The notes under the pieces were generated by a model, which did not search any database, was not told the DNA's origin, and was given only the letters and a program-made list of their open reading frames with translations. A program made the position numbers and the translations under genes. From assembly GCF_028728205.1 (NCBI RefSeq), contig NZ_JAQYUU010000001.1, positions 2,278,082 through 2,342,081 of the forward strand: 64,000 bases of DNA, written 5' to 3'. Source of the stretch: Clostridium sp. 'White wine YQ'. Lineage in GTDB: Bacteria > Bacillota > Clostridia > Clostridiales > Clostridiaceae. Each line of letters opens with the position of its first letter. Positions within the stretch are counted from its first letter, which is position 1. Of the stretch, positions 26,889 to 35,711 are shown piece after piece.

Positions 26889-27542
26889 ATGAATAGCGAT
26901 TTCGAAATAATTACTAGAGAAAAAGATAAATGGGGGAAAATATATACAGATATATTTTATGCTATAGACAATATTTCTCCCTTCCTTCCTGAGGACTTTT
27001 TAAAAAAGAAAAAGTTTTATGTTAAAGGTAAAGTTCTAAAAGATTTTATTAATCTTTTAGAAGAAGAGGAGCAAAAGGGAAATAAGAAAGGCTTTTTCAA
27101 TAAGTTTTCTTCTCCAAACCTTAGCTCAATTAATAATTTCAAAGAACAAAATAAAGATACATTAACACAATTAGAGAACTGTTCAAAATGTGCTTGCCTA
27201 AATTGTGTTGTAGAATGCTCATTCAAGACTTGTTCTGGATGTAGAAGAAATTCATTTATTAAAACCTGTGATCACTCTAAAATTAATGTCAGACTTCATA
27301 GTGGCTTTACTTTAAACCTTACAAATAATGATTCAGGTAAAGAGGATAGATTTAAAGTTCTCGCAACCTTAGAAAATTGTGAGAAGGATCAAGAATATAT
27401 AATAATCCAAAACATAATGGATAGTAACGATAGATATATTCTATATTTATATCCTGGTATCAAAGAAGACACCTATGGAGAAATTACTGATGAAGAAGAG
27501 TTTGATTTAATCGCAGAAAGTTTTGAAAGTATAGAAGCTTAG
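26889..27542 (+). CDS. Cysteine-rich protein of the PspA operon, unknown function
   Basis: A 217-residue soluble protein that I do not recognise as a named family. A cysteine cluster at about residues 98-131 (NCSKCACLNC, VECSFKTCSGC, KTCDH) suggests zinc or iron-sulfur binding. The last 70 residues (KVLATLENCEKDQEYIII to FDLIAESFESI) resemble an acidic DUF1292-like domain, a weak similarity. It lies 29 bases after pspA and before a strong terminator, so it is probably co-transcribed and may take part in the same membrane-stress function. Confidence 0.75.
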   Translation: MNSDFEIITREKDKWGKIYTDIFYAIDNISPFLPEDFLKKKKFYVKGKVLKDFINLLEEEEQKGNKKGFFNKFSSPNLSSINNFKEQNKDTLTQLENCSKCACLNCVVECSFKTCSGCRRNSFIKTCDHSKINVRLHSGFTLNLTNNDSGKEDRFKVLATLENCEKDQEYIIIQNIMDSNDRYILYLYPGIKEDTYGEITDEEEFDLIAESFESIEA

Positions 27543-27556
27543 TGAAACTTCTATAG

Positions 27557-27586
27557 AAAAAAAGAGGCATTGGCCTCTTTTTTTTA
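27557..27586. terminator. Bidirectional terminator after the PspA operon
   Basis: GAGGC and GCCTC pair around ATTG with long A and T runs. It serves the PspA operon and the convergent ABC-F gene, whose stop lies within it. Confidence 0.87.
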
Positions 27587-29476
27587 TTTATTATATTCTG
27601 ATATCTTTTCTGCAATCTCATTTAGGTATTCCCATCTCTCATACTTTAAAGCCAATTCTTCCTCAACCTCTTCTTTTTCCTTTAATAGCACTTGCAGTTT
27701 TCCGTAATCTGTTACAGTCTTTGATATTTCTAACTCTATTTCTTCCAGTTTCTTTTCAATTTTTTCGATTACTCCATCAATTTCTTCATATTCTTTCTGC
27801 TCATTATATGAAAACTTTGGTCTTTCATCTTTATTTTTCTTTCTTTCCTTTTGAACCTTTTGTTCTTTAGGAATTTCAACAGTTTTTAACTCTCTTTTTA
27901 TAAGATAATCGCTAAAATTACCTGTATATTCACTTATTATTCCTTCTCCTTCATATGCAAAAATTTTATGACATAATCTATCTAAGAAATACCTATCATG
28001 GGATACAATTATAAGTATTCCTCCAAAGTCATCAAGAAAATCCTCAAGTATCTGTAAGGTTTCTATATCTAAATCATTTGTGGGCTCATCTAATATCAGC
28101 ACATTTGGTGCTTCCATAAGAACTCTTAATAGCTGTAATCTTCTCTTTTCTCCTCCTGACAATTTACCTATTAGAGTATATTGCATGTTCCCATCAAACA
28201 TAAATCTCTCACACATTTGTGAAGCTGTTATATTAACTCCATTAGAAACTGGTATTACTTCTCCCCCTTCTCTTACATAGTCGATTACTCTCATACTTTC
28301 ATCCATCTCAGAACTATCTTGGGAAAAGCATCCTAACTTTACTGTTTCTCCGATTTCGATACTTCCACTGTCAAGTTCAATCTTGTTTGCAATAAGGTTT
28401 ATCAAAGTTGTTTTTCCCATTCCATTACTTCCAACTATTCCAACTCTATCACCTTTTTTAAATATATATGAGAAGTTGTTTATAAGTAGTTTATCACCAA
28501 AGGATTTACTAATATTATTTATTTCTATAGATTTATTGCCTAATCTAGTTCCTATTAAGCTTAACTCTACATCTCCTCTAGGTTCAATATATTCATAGTT
28601 TACCAATTCATCAAATCTTTGAAGTCTTGCTTTTTGTTTTGTTGTTCTTGCTTTAGCACCTCTTTTAACCCACTTTAATTCCTTCTGAATAAGGCTAGCC
28701 CTTTTCTCTTCTTGGCTTTTTTCTATTTCAAGTCTCTCACTCTTTTTTATAAGAAAATCAGAGTAATTACCTTGGTAACTATATATCTTTCCCCTATCTA
28801 ATTCTATAATTCTATTTACAACTATATCAAGAAAATATCTATCATGCGTAATCATTATAAGTGCGCCTTTTCTAAGATTAAGATATTCCTCTAACCATTC
28901 TATACTATCACTATCTAAATGGTTTGTAGGCTCATCTAAAAGAAGCAAGTCACAAGGTGTTATTAATGCTGAAGCTAGTGCAACTCTTTTCTTTTGTCCT
29001 CCAGATAAAGTACCCACCTTTTGATGATAATTACTTATTCCTAACTTATTTAGTATTATCTTTGCGTCACTTTCTAGCCCCCAAAGATTTAAATCTTCAA
29101 TTTCACCTTGAAGTTTTATAAACTTTTCCTGATTATATTCTTCTCCTGCTTCTAAAGAATTAAGAATATCCTCATATTCTCTCAGTAATTTCATTTCTTT
29201 TGAATCTCCCTTAAAAATCTGCTCTAACACAGTAGCCTCTGGAGTAAAATCTTGACTTTGTGATAAGTATTCAATTCTAATATTTTTCATCTTAGAAATA
29301 TCCCCGTCAAAGAACTCTTCTTTTCCTCCAATTATTTTTAGAAGTGTTGACTTTCCAGCACCATTTATACCTATTAATCCTATTTTATCTCCTTCATTTA
29401 TACCTAATGAAATATTATCTAATAGAATTTTTTCACTATAGCTTTTGTTTATATTTTCAAGATTTATTAAATTCAT
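27584..29476 (-). CDS. ABC-F family ATPase (Uup-like)
   Basis: A soluble protein of 630 residues with two ABC ATPase domains and no membrane part. Walker A motifs are GINGAGKST and GSNGMGKTT; signatures are LSGGQKKRV and LSGGEKRRLQ. A linker with basic segments and a C-terminal coiled coil (about 555-630) complete the Uup-like layout. ABC-F proteins act on the ribosome; this one is probably a housekeeping translation factor rather than a resistance protein, but this cannot be decided here. I start at 29476 after AAAGGAG. Confidence 0.9.
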   Translation of the reverse strand: MNLINLENINKSYSEKILLDNISLGINEGDKIGLIGINGAGKSTLLKIIGGKEEFFDGDISKMKNIRIEYLSQSQDFTPEATVLEQIFKGDSKEMKLLREYEDILNSLEAGEEYNQEKFIKLQGEIEDLNLWGLESDAKIILNKLGISNYHQKVGTLSGGQKKRVALASALITPCDLLLLDEPTNHLDSDSIEWLEEYLNLRKGALIMITHDRYFLDIVVNRIIELDRGKIYSYQGNYSDFLIKKSERLEIEKSQEEKRASLIQKELKWVKRGAKARTTKQKARLQRFDELVNYEYIEPRGDVELSLIGTRLGNKSIEINNISKSFGDKLLINNFSYIFKKGDRVGIVGSNGMGKTTLINLIANKIELDSGSIEIGETVKLGCFSQDSSEMDESMRVIDYVREGGEVIPVSNGVNITASQMCERFMFDGNMQYTLIGKLSGGEKRRLQLLRVLMEAPNVLILDEPTNDLDIETLQILEDFLDDFGGILIIVSHDRYFLDRLCHKIFAYEGEGIISEYTGNFSDYLIKRELKTVEIPKEQKVQKERKKNKDERPKFSYNEQKEYEEIDGVIEKIEKKLEEIELEISKTVTDYGKLQVLLKEKEEVEEELALKYERWEYLNEIAEKISEYNK

Positions 29477-29551
29477 TATATGCTCCTTTATTTTCTTCGG
29501 ATATTTTATTACTGATATTATAATACACAAACCTAATTATTTTCTATAAAA

Positions 29552-29578
29552 ATAAAGAAGGGATATTTCCCCTCTTTA
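29552..29578 (-). terminator. Terminator after the csoR-like gene
   Basis: On the minus strand AAAGAGGGG pairs imperfectly with CCCTTCTTT, followed by ATTTTTAT, 28 bases after the stop. Confidence 0.6.
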
Positions 29579-29605
29579 AAACTATATATTCAAATTTATT
29601 ATACT

Positions 29606-29872
29606 CTACTTCATAACCTTATCTAAAATAGATAATATTTCATCTATTTTTTCTTCAGCATCATATTCCCTTTTAATCGCAGCCTTAACACAGTGTGTCA
29701 TATGTTGTTTTAATATTAATTTATTAGCTTTTCTTAGAAGTGCTTGAACTGCAATAATTTGATTTGAAATATCAACACAGTATCTATCATCTTCTATCAT
29801 TTTTATTATTCCCTCTATTTGCCCTTTTCCTGTTTTAAGGCTTTGCAAAGCTTGTTTCTTTTCTTCGTTCAT
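29606..29872 (-). CDS. CsoR-family metal-sensing repressor
   Basis: An 88-residue helical regulator of the CsoR/RcnR family. The Cys-His-Cys set typical of copper sensors is present: Cys32 (RYCVDI), His57 and Cys61 (KQHMTHC), with the same 25- and 4-residue spacing as in CsoR. It would release DNA upon binding Cu(I). No copA or copZ gene is nearby; it sits 38 bases after a CBS protein gene, so the targets are probably elsewhere. Confidence 0.88.
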   Translation of the reverse strand: MNEEKKQALQSLKTGKGQIEGIIKMIEDDRYCVDISNQIIAVQALLRKANKLILKQHMTHCVKAAIKREYDAEEKIDEILSILDKVMK

Positions 29873-29910
29873 CCTTTTTCCTCCTGAACCTTAGTATATT
29901 CAATGATAAA

Positions 29911-30324
29911 CTAAAGCTGAGATTGCTTCATACTATTATAGCAATAATTAATTATATCACTTCTCTTTATTATCCCAATAAATGTTCCGTTATCATCTAC
30001 TACTGGTACAAAATTTTGACTTACGGCAAGAGATATTATACTTTCAATTGAAGAATTAATTGAGACACTTTTGTGTTTTATTCTTCTAGGTATTTCTTTA
30101 ACTTTTACTGTGTGAGTATTTTTAAAATTTAAGTCTGGGCTATTTTTAAGCTCCCATAACAAATCTCCTTCAGTAAGGGTTCCTACATACTTTCCACTTT
30201 TATCTATAAGCGGAATTGCTGTATAACCATGGTGCTCCATTCTCTCCATTACCTGCCTCATAGTAGCGTCAACATTCTCGTAAATAACCTCATTCTTAGG
30301 TGTTAGAAAAAATGCTATATTCAT
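29911..30324 (-). CDS. Two-CBS-domain protein
   Basis: A 137-residue protein consisting of two CBS motifs (about residues 5-65 and 75-135; GYTAIPLIDKSGKYVGTLTEGDL and NFVPVVDDNGTFIGIIKRSDI, given in part). Such stand-alone pairs bind adenine nucleotides and act as energy sensors or partners of other proteins. Probably co-transcribed with the downstream csoR-like gene. No specific role can be assigned. Confidence 0.88.
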   Translation of the reverse strand: MNIAFFLTPKNEVIYENVDATMRQVMERMEHHGYTAIPLIDKSGKYVGTLTEGDLLWELKNSPDLNFKNTHTVKVKEIPRRIKHKSVSINSSIESIISLAVSQNFVPVVDDNGTFIGIIKRSDIINYCYNSMKQSQL

Positions 30325-30448
30325 ACTCTTTCCCCTTAAAATTTAAAATAATCTGTTCTTCTATTTTAACACATCTTAAATGTAAATGTTATACTTTTGA
30401 TAATATATCTATATTGTAAATAAAATGTAATTTGTTTTTTCAAATTTA

Positions 30449-31351
30449 TCAATTTACCTTTTGAAATTTATAGGAAACATCCATATATTCCATCTGATTT
30501 AAAGGAGTTTTAATCTCATTATAAACTTCTTTTCCTGTAAAAGTTTTTTTAATAATAACCTCATGTAGAATTTTACATCTACATTTTTTACAAGAATCTA
30601 TGCCCATAAATCTCCAATAGAATAACTTGAAAGGTTGTTCTAACTCCATTGGATTTTTGCATCTTGGACAAGTCATATTCACCCTATTATAATCAATTTT
30701 AAAAGCTTCTAAATTTTTAATAACTAGCGCAGGCATATTAAAAATATCATAAACTATATAATTTTTTATAATTCTAGGGTTATATATTCTTTTAAATACT
30801 TTTGAAGTATAATCTGCATCATTTAATGCATCATGCAATTTATTATCGTCACTTACCTGTATTTTTAATTCTAAAAGCGCATTTTTTAAACTAATAGATT
30901 TTTTATGTGCTAGAACCTTTGTACAATATTCCTGAATATCTAAATATTCTTTTAACCAACTTATTTCTTTATAGCCATGAAAATTTGAATTTATTATAAT
31001 TTCTGCTATATCATTTTTAGCCCAAGAGCATATTATATCATCCTTTCCTATAAACGCTCTCAGCCTATCCATAGCTTCGAAATAACCTACGCCCTCATTA
31101 ATATCCTCTTCTTGTATGCCTGTAATTTCAGTAATCTTTGGATTTAATATTTTAAAGGCTGTTGGCTTAATATAAAGCTTTAATTCTTCAGTTTTCTGCA
31201 TAAACTTATCTAGCTTAACTGCTCCAATCTCTATTATTTCATTATCTATTTCTAGATTTCTTATATCTTTATTTTCTTCATAAAAATTTGGAAAATATTT
31301 GCTTATCTCTCCTAAGTTATTGAATTCTAAATCTATTATAACAAACCCCAT
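30449..31351 (-). CDS. DEDDh 3'-5' exonuclease with C-terminal zinc ribbon
   Basis: A 300-residue nuclease of the DnaQ/epsilon type. Exo I is visible as Asp7 and Glu9 (IIDLEFN), Exo II lies in SWAKNDIAEI, and Exo III is LHDALNDADYT, with the His of the DEDDh class. The C-terminal 80 residues carry CPRC and CKKCRC pairs that could form a zinc ribbon. It lies 36 bases downstream of the helicase-LexA fusion gene on the same strand, so it is probably under the same control and may act in DNA repair. Confidence 0.87.
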   Translation of the reverse strand: MGFVIIDLEFNNLGEISKYFPNFYEENKDIRNLEIDNEIIEIGAVKLDKFMQKTEELKLYIKPTAFKILNPKITEITGIQEEDINEGVGYFEAMDRLRAFIGKDDIICSWAKNDIAEIIINSNFHGYKEISWLKEYLDIQEYCTKVLAHKKSISLKNALLELKIQVSDDNKLHDALNDADYTSKVFKRIYNPRIIKNYIVYDIFNMPALVIKNLEAFKIDYNRVNMTCPRCKNPMELEQPFKLFYWRFMGIDSCKKCRCKILHEVIIKKTFTGKEVYNEIKTPLNQMEYMDVSYKFQKVN

Positions 31352-31387
31352 TTTATCTCCTTTTTACACTACTCTACTTTAAAGGAT

Positions 31388-32788
31388 CTATCCATTCCTC
31401 TTAATAATTCCAATTGCCACACCTAAGATATTAACTTCTTTGCCCTCTAAGTATATTGGATCATATTTATCATTCTCTGGCATTAACACAGGTGCTTCAC
31501 CATTAAGTTTTAATCTCTTTAAAGTTGCATTCCCTTCTATATCTACTGCTACTATTTCGTTATGATCTGCCACAGACTTTTTATTAATAGCAACTATGTC
31601 ACCATGAAATATATTAGCATTTTCCATTGAGTCCCCTTTTACTCTAAGGAAAAATACTTCATTACTACTCTTTATCCATTCCTTAGGTAGATGAATCATT
31701 TCTTCCACCTCTTCATTTATAAAAATTGGTTCTCCTGCTGCTATATTTGAGAATAAAGGAAACTCCTTTATATCATTTTCTTTGTAAGTATATTCACCCT
31801 TATCATTTTTTTCAACAATTTCATGAGTATTTATTGATGTATCTTTAAAAAAGTTTCTTTTCACACCTTTGTTTATATCAATAAATTCATAATTCTCTAT
31901 TGGGTTCCATTGATTATAAAAGTTTTTAAACTGTTCATTAAACCTAAAAGTTCGCGATTTAATATCCTTAAATGGATTTATAACCATTTTTTCTTCACCC
32001 AAAATATAAATTATAGAACTATATTCCTGTGGCTTTAATAAGGAATCTATAAAGTTAATCTCTTTTAAACTTAAACCTTCACAGTTATCTAAAACTATAT
32101 GAGTGTATATCCCATTAGTTTTTTTTGAATATTCATGAGCATAATTTACTTCATCATATCTATCCATCAACCCACACTGTGTTAATTTTTCATTATAGGA
32201 AGAAAGTAAATCATATAGTGCTTCTCTTGTTTTAGAACCTTTACCTATGCGACCTTCTCTCCCTTTTCGTCGGGCATCTAGATACTCAACCTTAGAAAAT
32301 CCATTTGACTTAATCCATCTAAATTCATCTTTTAAAAATCTACAATCTACATTTTGAATAAATTTAGATTTTTTATATTCACTTTTTTTATCTTCAAATA
32401 TAGATTTTATTAAGTTTTCCTCTTCTTCAAAGGAGACATACTTAAGTGAAAGCATTTTATCTCTTAAAAAACCTTGAGCAAACGAAGTAATTATATCCTC
32501 TAATGCTACTACCTCTACTCCTTTGTTAAAATAAGAAAATAGTGAAAAATATTTATTTTCAACCTCTGATTTTACATCTTGATATAGCTCCTGAACCTTA
32601 TCTTTTAAATTTTTCTCTGAAATAATATATATTATCTTTTCATCAGGGAAAAGTCTATAATTATTCTCTATATTAACTACTCTATATATTGCTGCTGTTG
32701 TTTTTCCAGTTAATTTTTTGCCTTTTAGAAATTGATATCCTAAACTTTTAGAATTCACAAATCTACTCTGACTCTTATTTAACTCCAT
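31388..32788 (-). CDS. SF1-helicase-like / LexA (S24) self-cleaving fusion protein
   Basis: A 466-residue fusion read in one frame. Residues 3-265 resemble domains 1A/1B of UvrD-type helicases: a Q-motif (LNKSQSRFV), a Walker A loop (GKKLTGKTT, 23-31) and MDRYDEVNYA near 208. Motif II, normally DExx, is DNCE (234-237), and the second RecA domain is absent, so helicase activity is unlikely. Residues 340-466 form a complete LexA C-terminal domain: cleavage site Ala351-Gly352 (NIAAGEP), Ser387 (GDSM) and Lys424 (ATLKRL), with 37 residues between Ser and Lys as in LexA. No helix-turn-helix is seen. It may sense single-stranded DNA or RecA state and cut itself. Confidence 0.88.
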   Translation of the reverse strand: MELNKSQSRFVNSKSLGYQFLKGKKLTGKTTAAIYRVVNIENNYRLFPDEKIIYIISEKNLKDKVQELYQDVKSEVENKYFSLFSYFNKGVEVVALEDIITSFAQGFLRDKMLSLKYVSFEEEENLIKSIFEDKKSEYKKSKFIQNVDCRFLKDEFRWIKSNGFSKVEYLDARRKGREGRIGKGSKTREALYDLLSSYNEKLTQCGLMDRYDEVNYAHEYSKKTNGIYTHIVLDNCEGLSLKEINFIDSLLKPQEYSSIIYILGEEKMVINPFKDIKSRTFRFNEQFKNFYNQWNPIENYEFIDINKGVKRNFFKDTSINTHEIVEKNDKGEYTYKENDIKEFPLFSNIAAGEPIFINEEVEEMIHLPKEWIKSSNEVFFLRVKGDSMENANIFHGDIVAINKKSVADHNEIVAVDIEGNATLKRLKLNGEAPVLMPENDKYDPIYLEGKEVNILGVAIGIIKRNG

Positions 32789-32827
32789 TTCGTCCTCCTA
32801 ATCTTTAGTACAATAACTTCTTCTACC

Positions 32828-32863
32828 ATTATAGCACACTATATAACCTAAAGTTCTGAGAAC
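32828..32863 (-). promoter_or_regulatory. -10 element and palindrome before the helicase-LexA gene
   Basis: On the minus strand TATAAT (32828-32833) lies downstream of GTTCTGAGAAC (32853-32863), a 5-1-5 palindrome that covers the -35 region, where no consensus -35 exists. It recalls, but does not match, the GAAC-N4-GTTC box of Firmicutes LexA. Confidence 0.45.
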
Positions 32864-32911
32864 AAAGTTTAAAAAGATATGAAATTTCTACTAAATTTTC
32901 GTTACCCAAAT

Positions 32912-34702
32912 TTAATTATCTAGTCTTATTCCGGCCATCTTCATTAAATATTCTGCATTTCTAGTTGTACTTTTTCCTTCTCTAAGTTTATAGTCAAACC
33001 TAATTTCATTATCTACATAATACTCTCTAAAGTGTAAATTTTTAATTCTTCTATCTTCTTGTTCAAGCTCACACAATTCTAAATCATGAGTTGAAACTAA
33101 GCCTTTTGCTCCCTTACCCATAAGTTGCTTTATAAGCATTTCAGCACCAGTATGTCTATCTACTGAATTTGTTCCTTTAAAAATTTCATCAAGTAAGTAG
33201 AATACTTTCTTTTCGCTTTCTGTTGCTCTTATTATATTTTTTACTCTTAATATTTCAGCATAAAAAGATGAAATACCTTCCTCCAGATTATCCTTGGTTC
33301 TCATACAAGTATACGGAATCATTACACCAAGCTTAAGTTTCCTGCCATTTACGGGTAACCCTAAGTAAGAAAACACCATATTAATACCTATTGTCCTCAG
33401 AAAGGTACTCTTTCCTGACATATTTGAACCAGTAATAAGTGCTGTTTGAATTGGCTTAGTTAAGTTAAAGGAATTCTTTATTCCTTGAGGCACAATTAAT
33501 GGATGCGCCAAATCCTCTGCTACTATTTCATCTTCTTCAATAATTTCAGGAATGCTCCAATTTTCATTATCAAAATATATATTACTTAATGCTGATAAGG
33601 CTTCTACTTCTCCTAACGCATCAAGCCAAAGTTCAACGCTATTTTTATTCTTTAGTTTCCACCTTTCTAGTTTAGCCATAAGAACAAAATCCCACATTAG
33701 TAAGGAATTAAAAATCCAATATATCATATTTCCTCTATCAAATAGCATATCTCCAATGGATGTTATCTCTTTCATCTCATTTGAAGCCATTACATTACCT
33801 TTTAATATTCCTACTACATTTAAATTAATTTCTTCTTTAAAGTCTTCATTTTCAATAGCTGCTATCATCTTGTAATAAGAAGACAAATTAGTTTTAAAAG
33901 AGTAAATCTCCTCTAATGCTCTTCCTATTTCCTTTTTCTTTAATGTTAATATAGCTCCATTTACAATTAAAGCTAGTAGAAATAATGAAACCGGCTTTTT
34001 AAAAATGATAACAGATCCTAATATTACAATTGAAATTATAGGCATTATAAATCTAATTAGATTAGCTTGTGAGGACAAAAACCATGAATTTTCTTCCTTA
34101 ACCCAACTAATAAAGTTTTTTGTCTTTTCAATAGGACTTTTTCTCAGTAAAGGTATAAATTCAAGTCTCTGCCTAAAATCGATCTTTGCTGCTAACTCTT
34201 TTAGAGATTTTTGCCTTTTAGAAATTTCTTCAGCCGTTCCAGTTTCTGTGCTAGAAAGTATTTCTGCAAGCTTTTCTCTCCCATAAAAGGTTTTAGTAGT
34301 ATTTATCCACTGAAAAAGCGAATTATCACCAAATATATCTAAATCATTTATAAAAGGATGTTCTGAACTTAAATATTCTTCTCCCTTATCATTAAATTCT
34401 TTCCATTCACCTTTTGCTCTTTTAATATGTTCATTATTAATATCAATTAATAAGTTAAATTCCTTAAGTTTTTCTTTTTCTTTTGTGTGAATATATGCAA
34501 TAAATACAAATACTAATATTAATAACAATGAAGCTAAAATAAAGGCAAATCCTTTTTGTTTTATTATATAATACACTGAAATTCCAAATAGAATAAATAT
34601 TATCCCCCGTATTAGTGCAATTCTATTTATACTTGAATTTACCTCGTCTATTTTTTCATTTATTTTCTCAATATTTCCCTCATAAATCTTTTGACTACTC
34701 AT
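32912..34702 (-). CDS. Membrane-anchored MutS-like ATPase
   Basis: A 596-residue protein with the MutS ATPase domain at its C-terminus: Walker A TGSNMSGKST (near residue 420), Walker B FYLLDEIFKGTNS and the following STHD. It lacks the mismatch-reading domain of MutS and the Smr domain of MutS2. Four hydrophobic segments (about 28-47, 52-71 and a pair near 214-250) suggest that it is a membrane protein. This MutS-related family is widespread in Firmicutes but its role is unknown. About 120 bases upstream of the helicase-LexA gene. Confidence 0.86.
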   Translation of the reverse strand: MSSQKIYEGNIEKINEKIDEVNSSINRIALIRGIIFILFGISVYYIIKQKGFAFILASLLLILVFVFIAYIHTKEKEKLKEFNLLIDINNEHIKRAKGEWKEFNDKGEEYLSSEHPFINDLDIFGDNSLFQWINTTKTFYGREKLAEILSSTETGTAEEISKRQKSLKELAAKIDFRQRLEFIPLLRKSPIEKTKNFISWVKEENSWFLSSQANLIRFIMPIISIVILGSVIIFKKPVSLFLLALIVNGAILTLKKKEIGRALEEIYSFKTNLSSYYKMIAAIENEDFKEEINLNVVGILKGNVMASNEMKEITSIGDMLFDRGNMIYWIFNSLLMWDFVLMAKLERWKLKNKNSVELWLDALGEVEALSALSNIYFDNENWSIPEIIEEDEIVAEDLAHPLIVPQGIKNSFNLTKPIQTALITGSNMSGKSTFLRTIGINMVFSYLGLPVNGRKLKLGVMIPYTCMRTKDNLEEGISSFYAEILRVKNIIRATESEKKVFYLLDEIFKGTNSVDRHTGAEMLIKQLMGKGAKGLVSTHDLELCELEQEDRRIKNLHFREYYVDNEIRFDYKLREGKSTTRNAEYLMKMAGIRLDN

Positions 34703-34770
34703 AAAATCCCACCGTTTCCAATCTTACTAAAGTTTATCTCTATTAATACATTATACCCCAAAAATAAATA

Positions 34771-34798
34771 AAAGAAGAGACATATATCCCTTCTTTTT
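34771..34798 (-). terminator. Terminator after znuA
   Basis: On the minus strand AAAGAAGGGA pairs with TCTCTTCTTT (one mismatch), then a T-rich tail, directly after the stop codon. Confidence 0.6.
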
Positions 34799-34799
34799 C

Positions 34800-35687
34800 C
34801 TATTTTATTGAACTTAAACTATTATATATTCTATCTAAATTTTCTTTCATTGCGTCTAAATAGTTCAAATTATCTTCTCTTGTTTCTAGTGTATATATTT
34901 TTTGTATTTTTGAACCTGACTCTCTTGATATTGTTTCAGCATCCTTTTCACTACCTGAATTCTCCATGAATATTGTATTAATTTTATTTGTTTTTGCATA
35001 AGTAACTATTTCTGCGAGCTTCTGAGGAGTATTCTCTCCCTCCCCAAACAAATTTTCTAGAGATTTCTGCTGAAGATTAAAATCTCTACATAAGTATCCG
35101 AAAGCTTCATGAGATGTTATAAAATCCTTATTATTAAGAACATTAAATCTTTTTATGTTATCATCATAAAGTTTTTGAAGTGAATCCTTATACTCTTTGT
35201 ATCTAGTTTCATAGTATTCTTTATTTTTAGGATCTTTATCTTGAAGACTATTCTTTATGTTCTCGCATATCTTCTGTGCTTCTATAAGAGAAAGCCAAGC
35301 ATGTGGATCTGTAGCTCCATCAGTTTTTAACACATTAATTCCTTCTGTAGCTTCAATCAACTTAACTTTACTATCACCAATGTTATTCTTAACATCCTCA
35401 ATCCAATCTTCTAATCCTAAACCACTATATATAAAAATATCTGCCTCTGTAAGTTTTGCAAAATCTTTGGTCTTTGGTTCAAAATCATGAGGTTCTGAAG
35501 TTCCTGGAACTAAACTTTCTACATTTACTTTATCGCCTCCGATAGCTTCAGTAAAATCTTTTAGTGGATTAAAACTCACTATAACATTTATTTTGCCATC
35601 ACTAACTTCTTTTTTATTACTGCACCCACTAAAAAGTGCCACTATGCTAAAGATAATCATTACTAATATTAAACTTTTTTTCCTCAT
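34800..35687 (-). CDS. znuA: Zinc ABC transporter substrate-binding lipoprotein
   Basis: A 295-residue cluster A-I solute-binding protein. A signal peptide ends in the lipobox LFSGC. Metal ligands are suggested by EPHDFEP, DPHAWL and TSHEAFGY with a late acidic residue, as in ZnuA/AdcA. The His-rich loop of many zinc proteins is absent, so manganese cannot be excluded. It is encoded alone; the ATPase and permease must be elsewhere. A perfect Fur-family palindrome before the gene supports metal-dependent repression. Confidence 0.9.
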   Translation of the reverse strand: MRKKSLILVMIIFSIVALFSGCSNKKEVSDGKINVIVSFNPLKDFTEAIGGDKVNVESLVPGTSEPHDFEPKTKDFAKLTEADIFIYSGLGLEDWIEDVKNNIGDSKVKLIEATEGINVLKTDGATDPHAWLSLIEAQKICENIKNSLQDKDPKNKEYYETRYKEYKDSLQKLYDDNIKRFNVLNNKDFITSHEAFGYLCRDFNLQQKSLENLFGEGENTPQKLAEIVTYAKTNKINTIFMENSGSEKDAETISRESGSKIQKIYTLETREDNLNYLDAMKENLDRIYNSLSSIK

Positions 35688-35711
35688 TATACACCTCTAA
35701 GAATCTTCTTT

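Noticed and set aside
31388..32788. Helicase-like and LexA parts read as two genes joined by a sequencing error
   Set aside because: The frame is continuous, the linker (about residues 265-340) is free of stops, and there is no second binding site or start before the LexA part.
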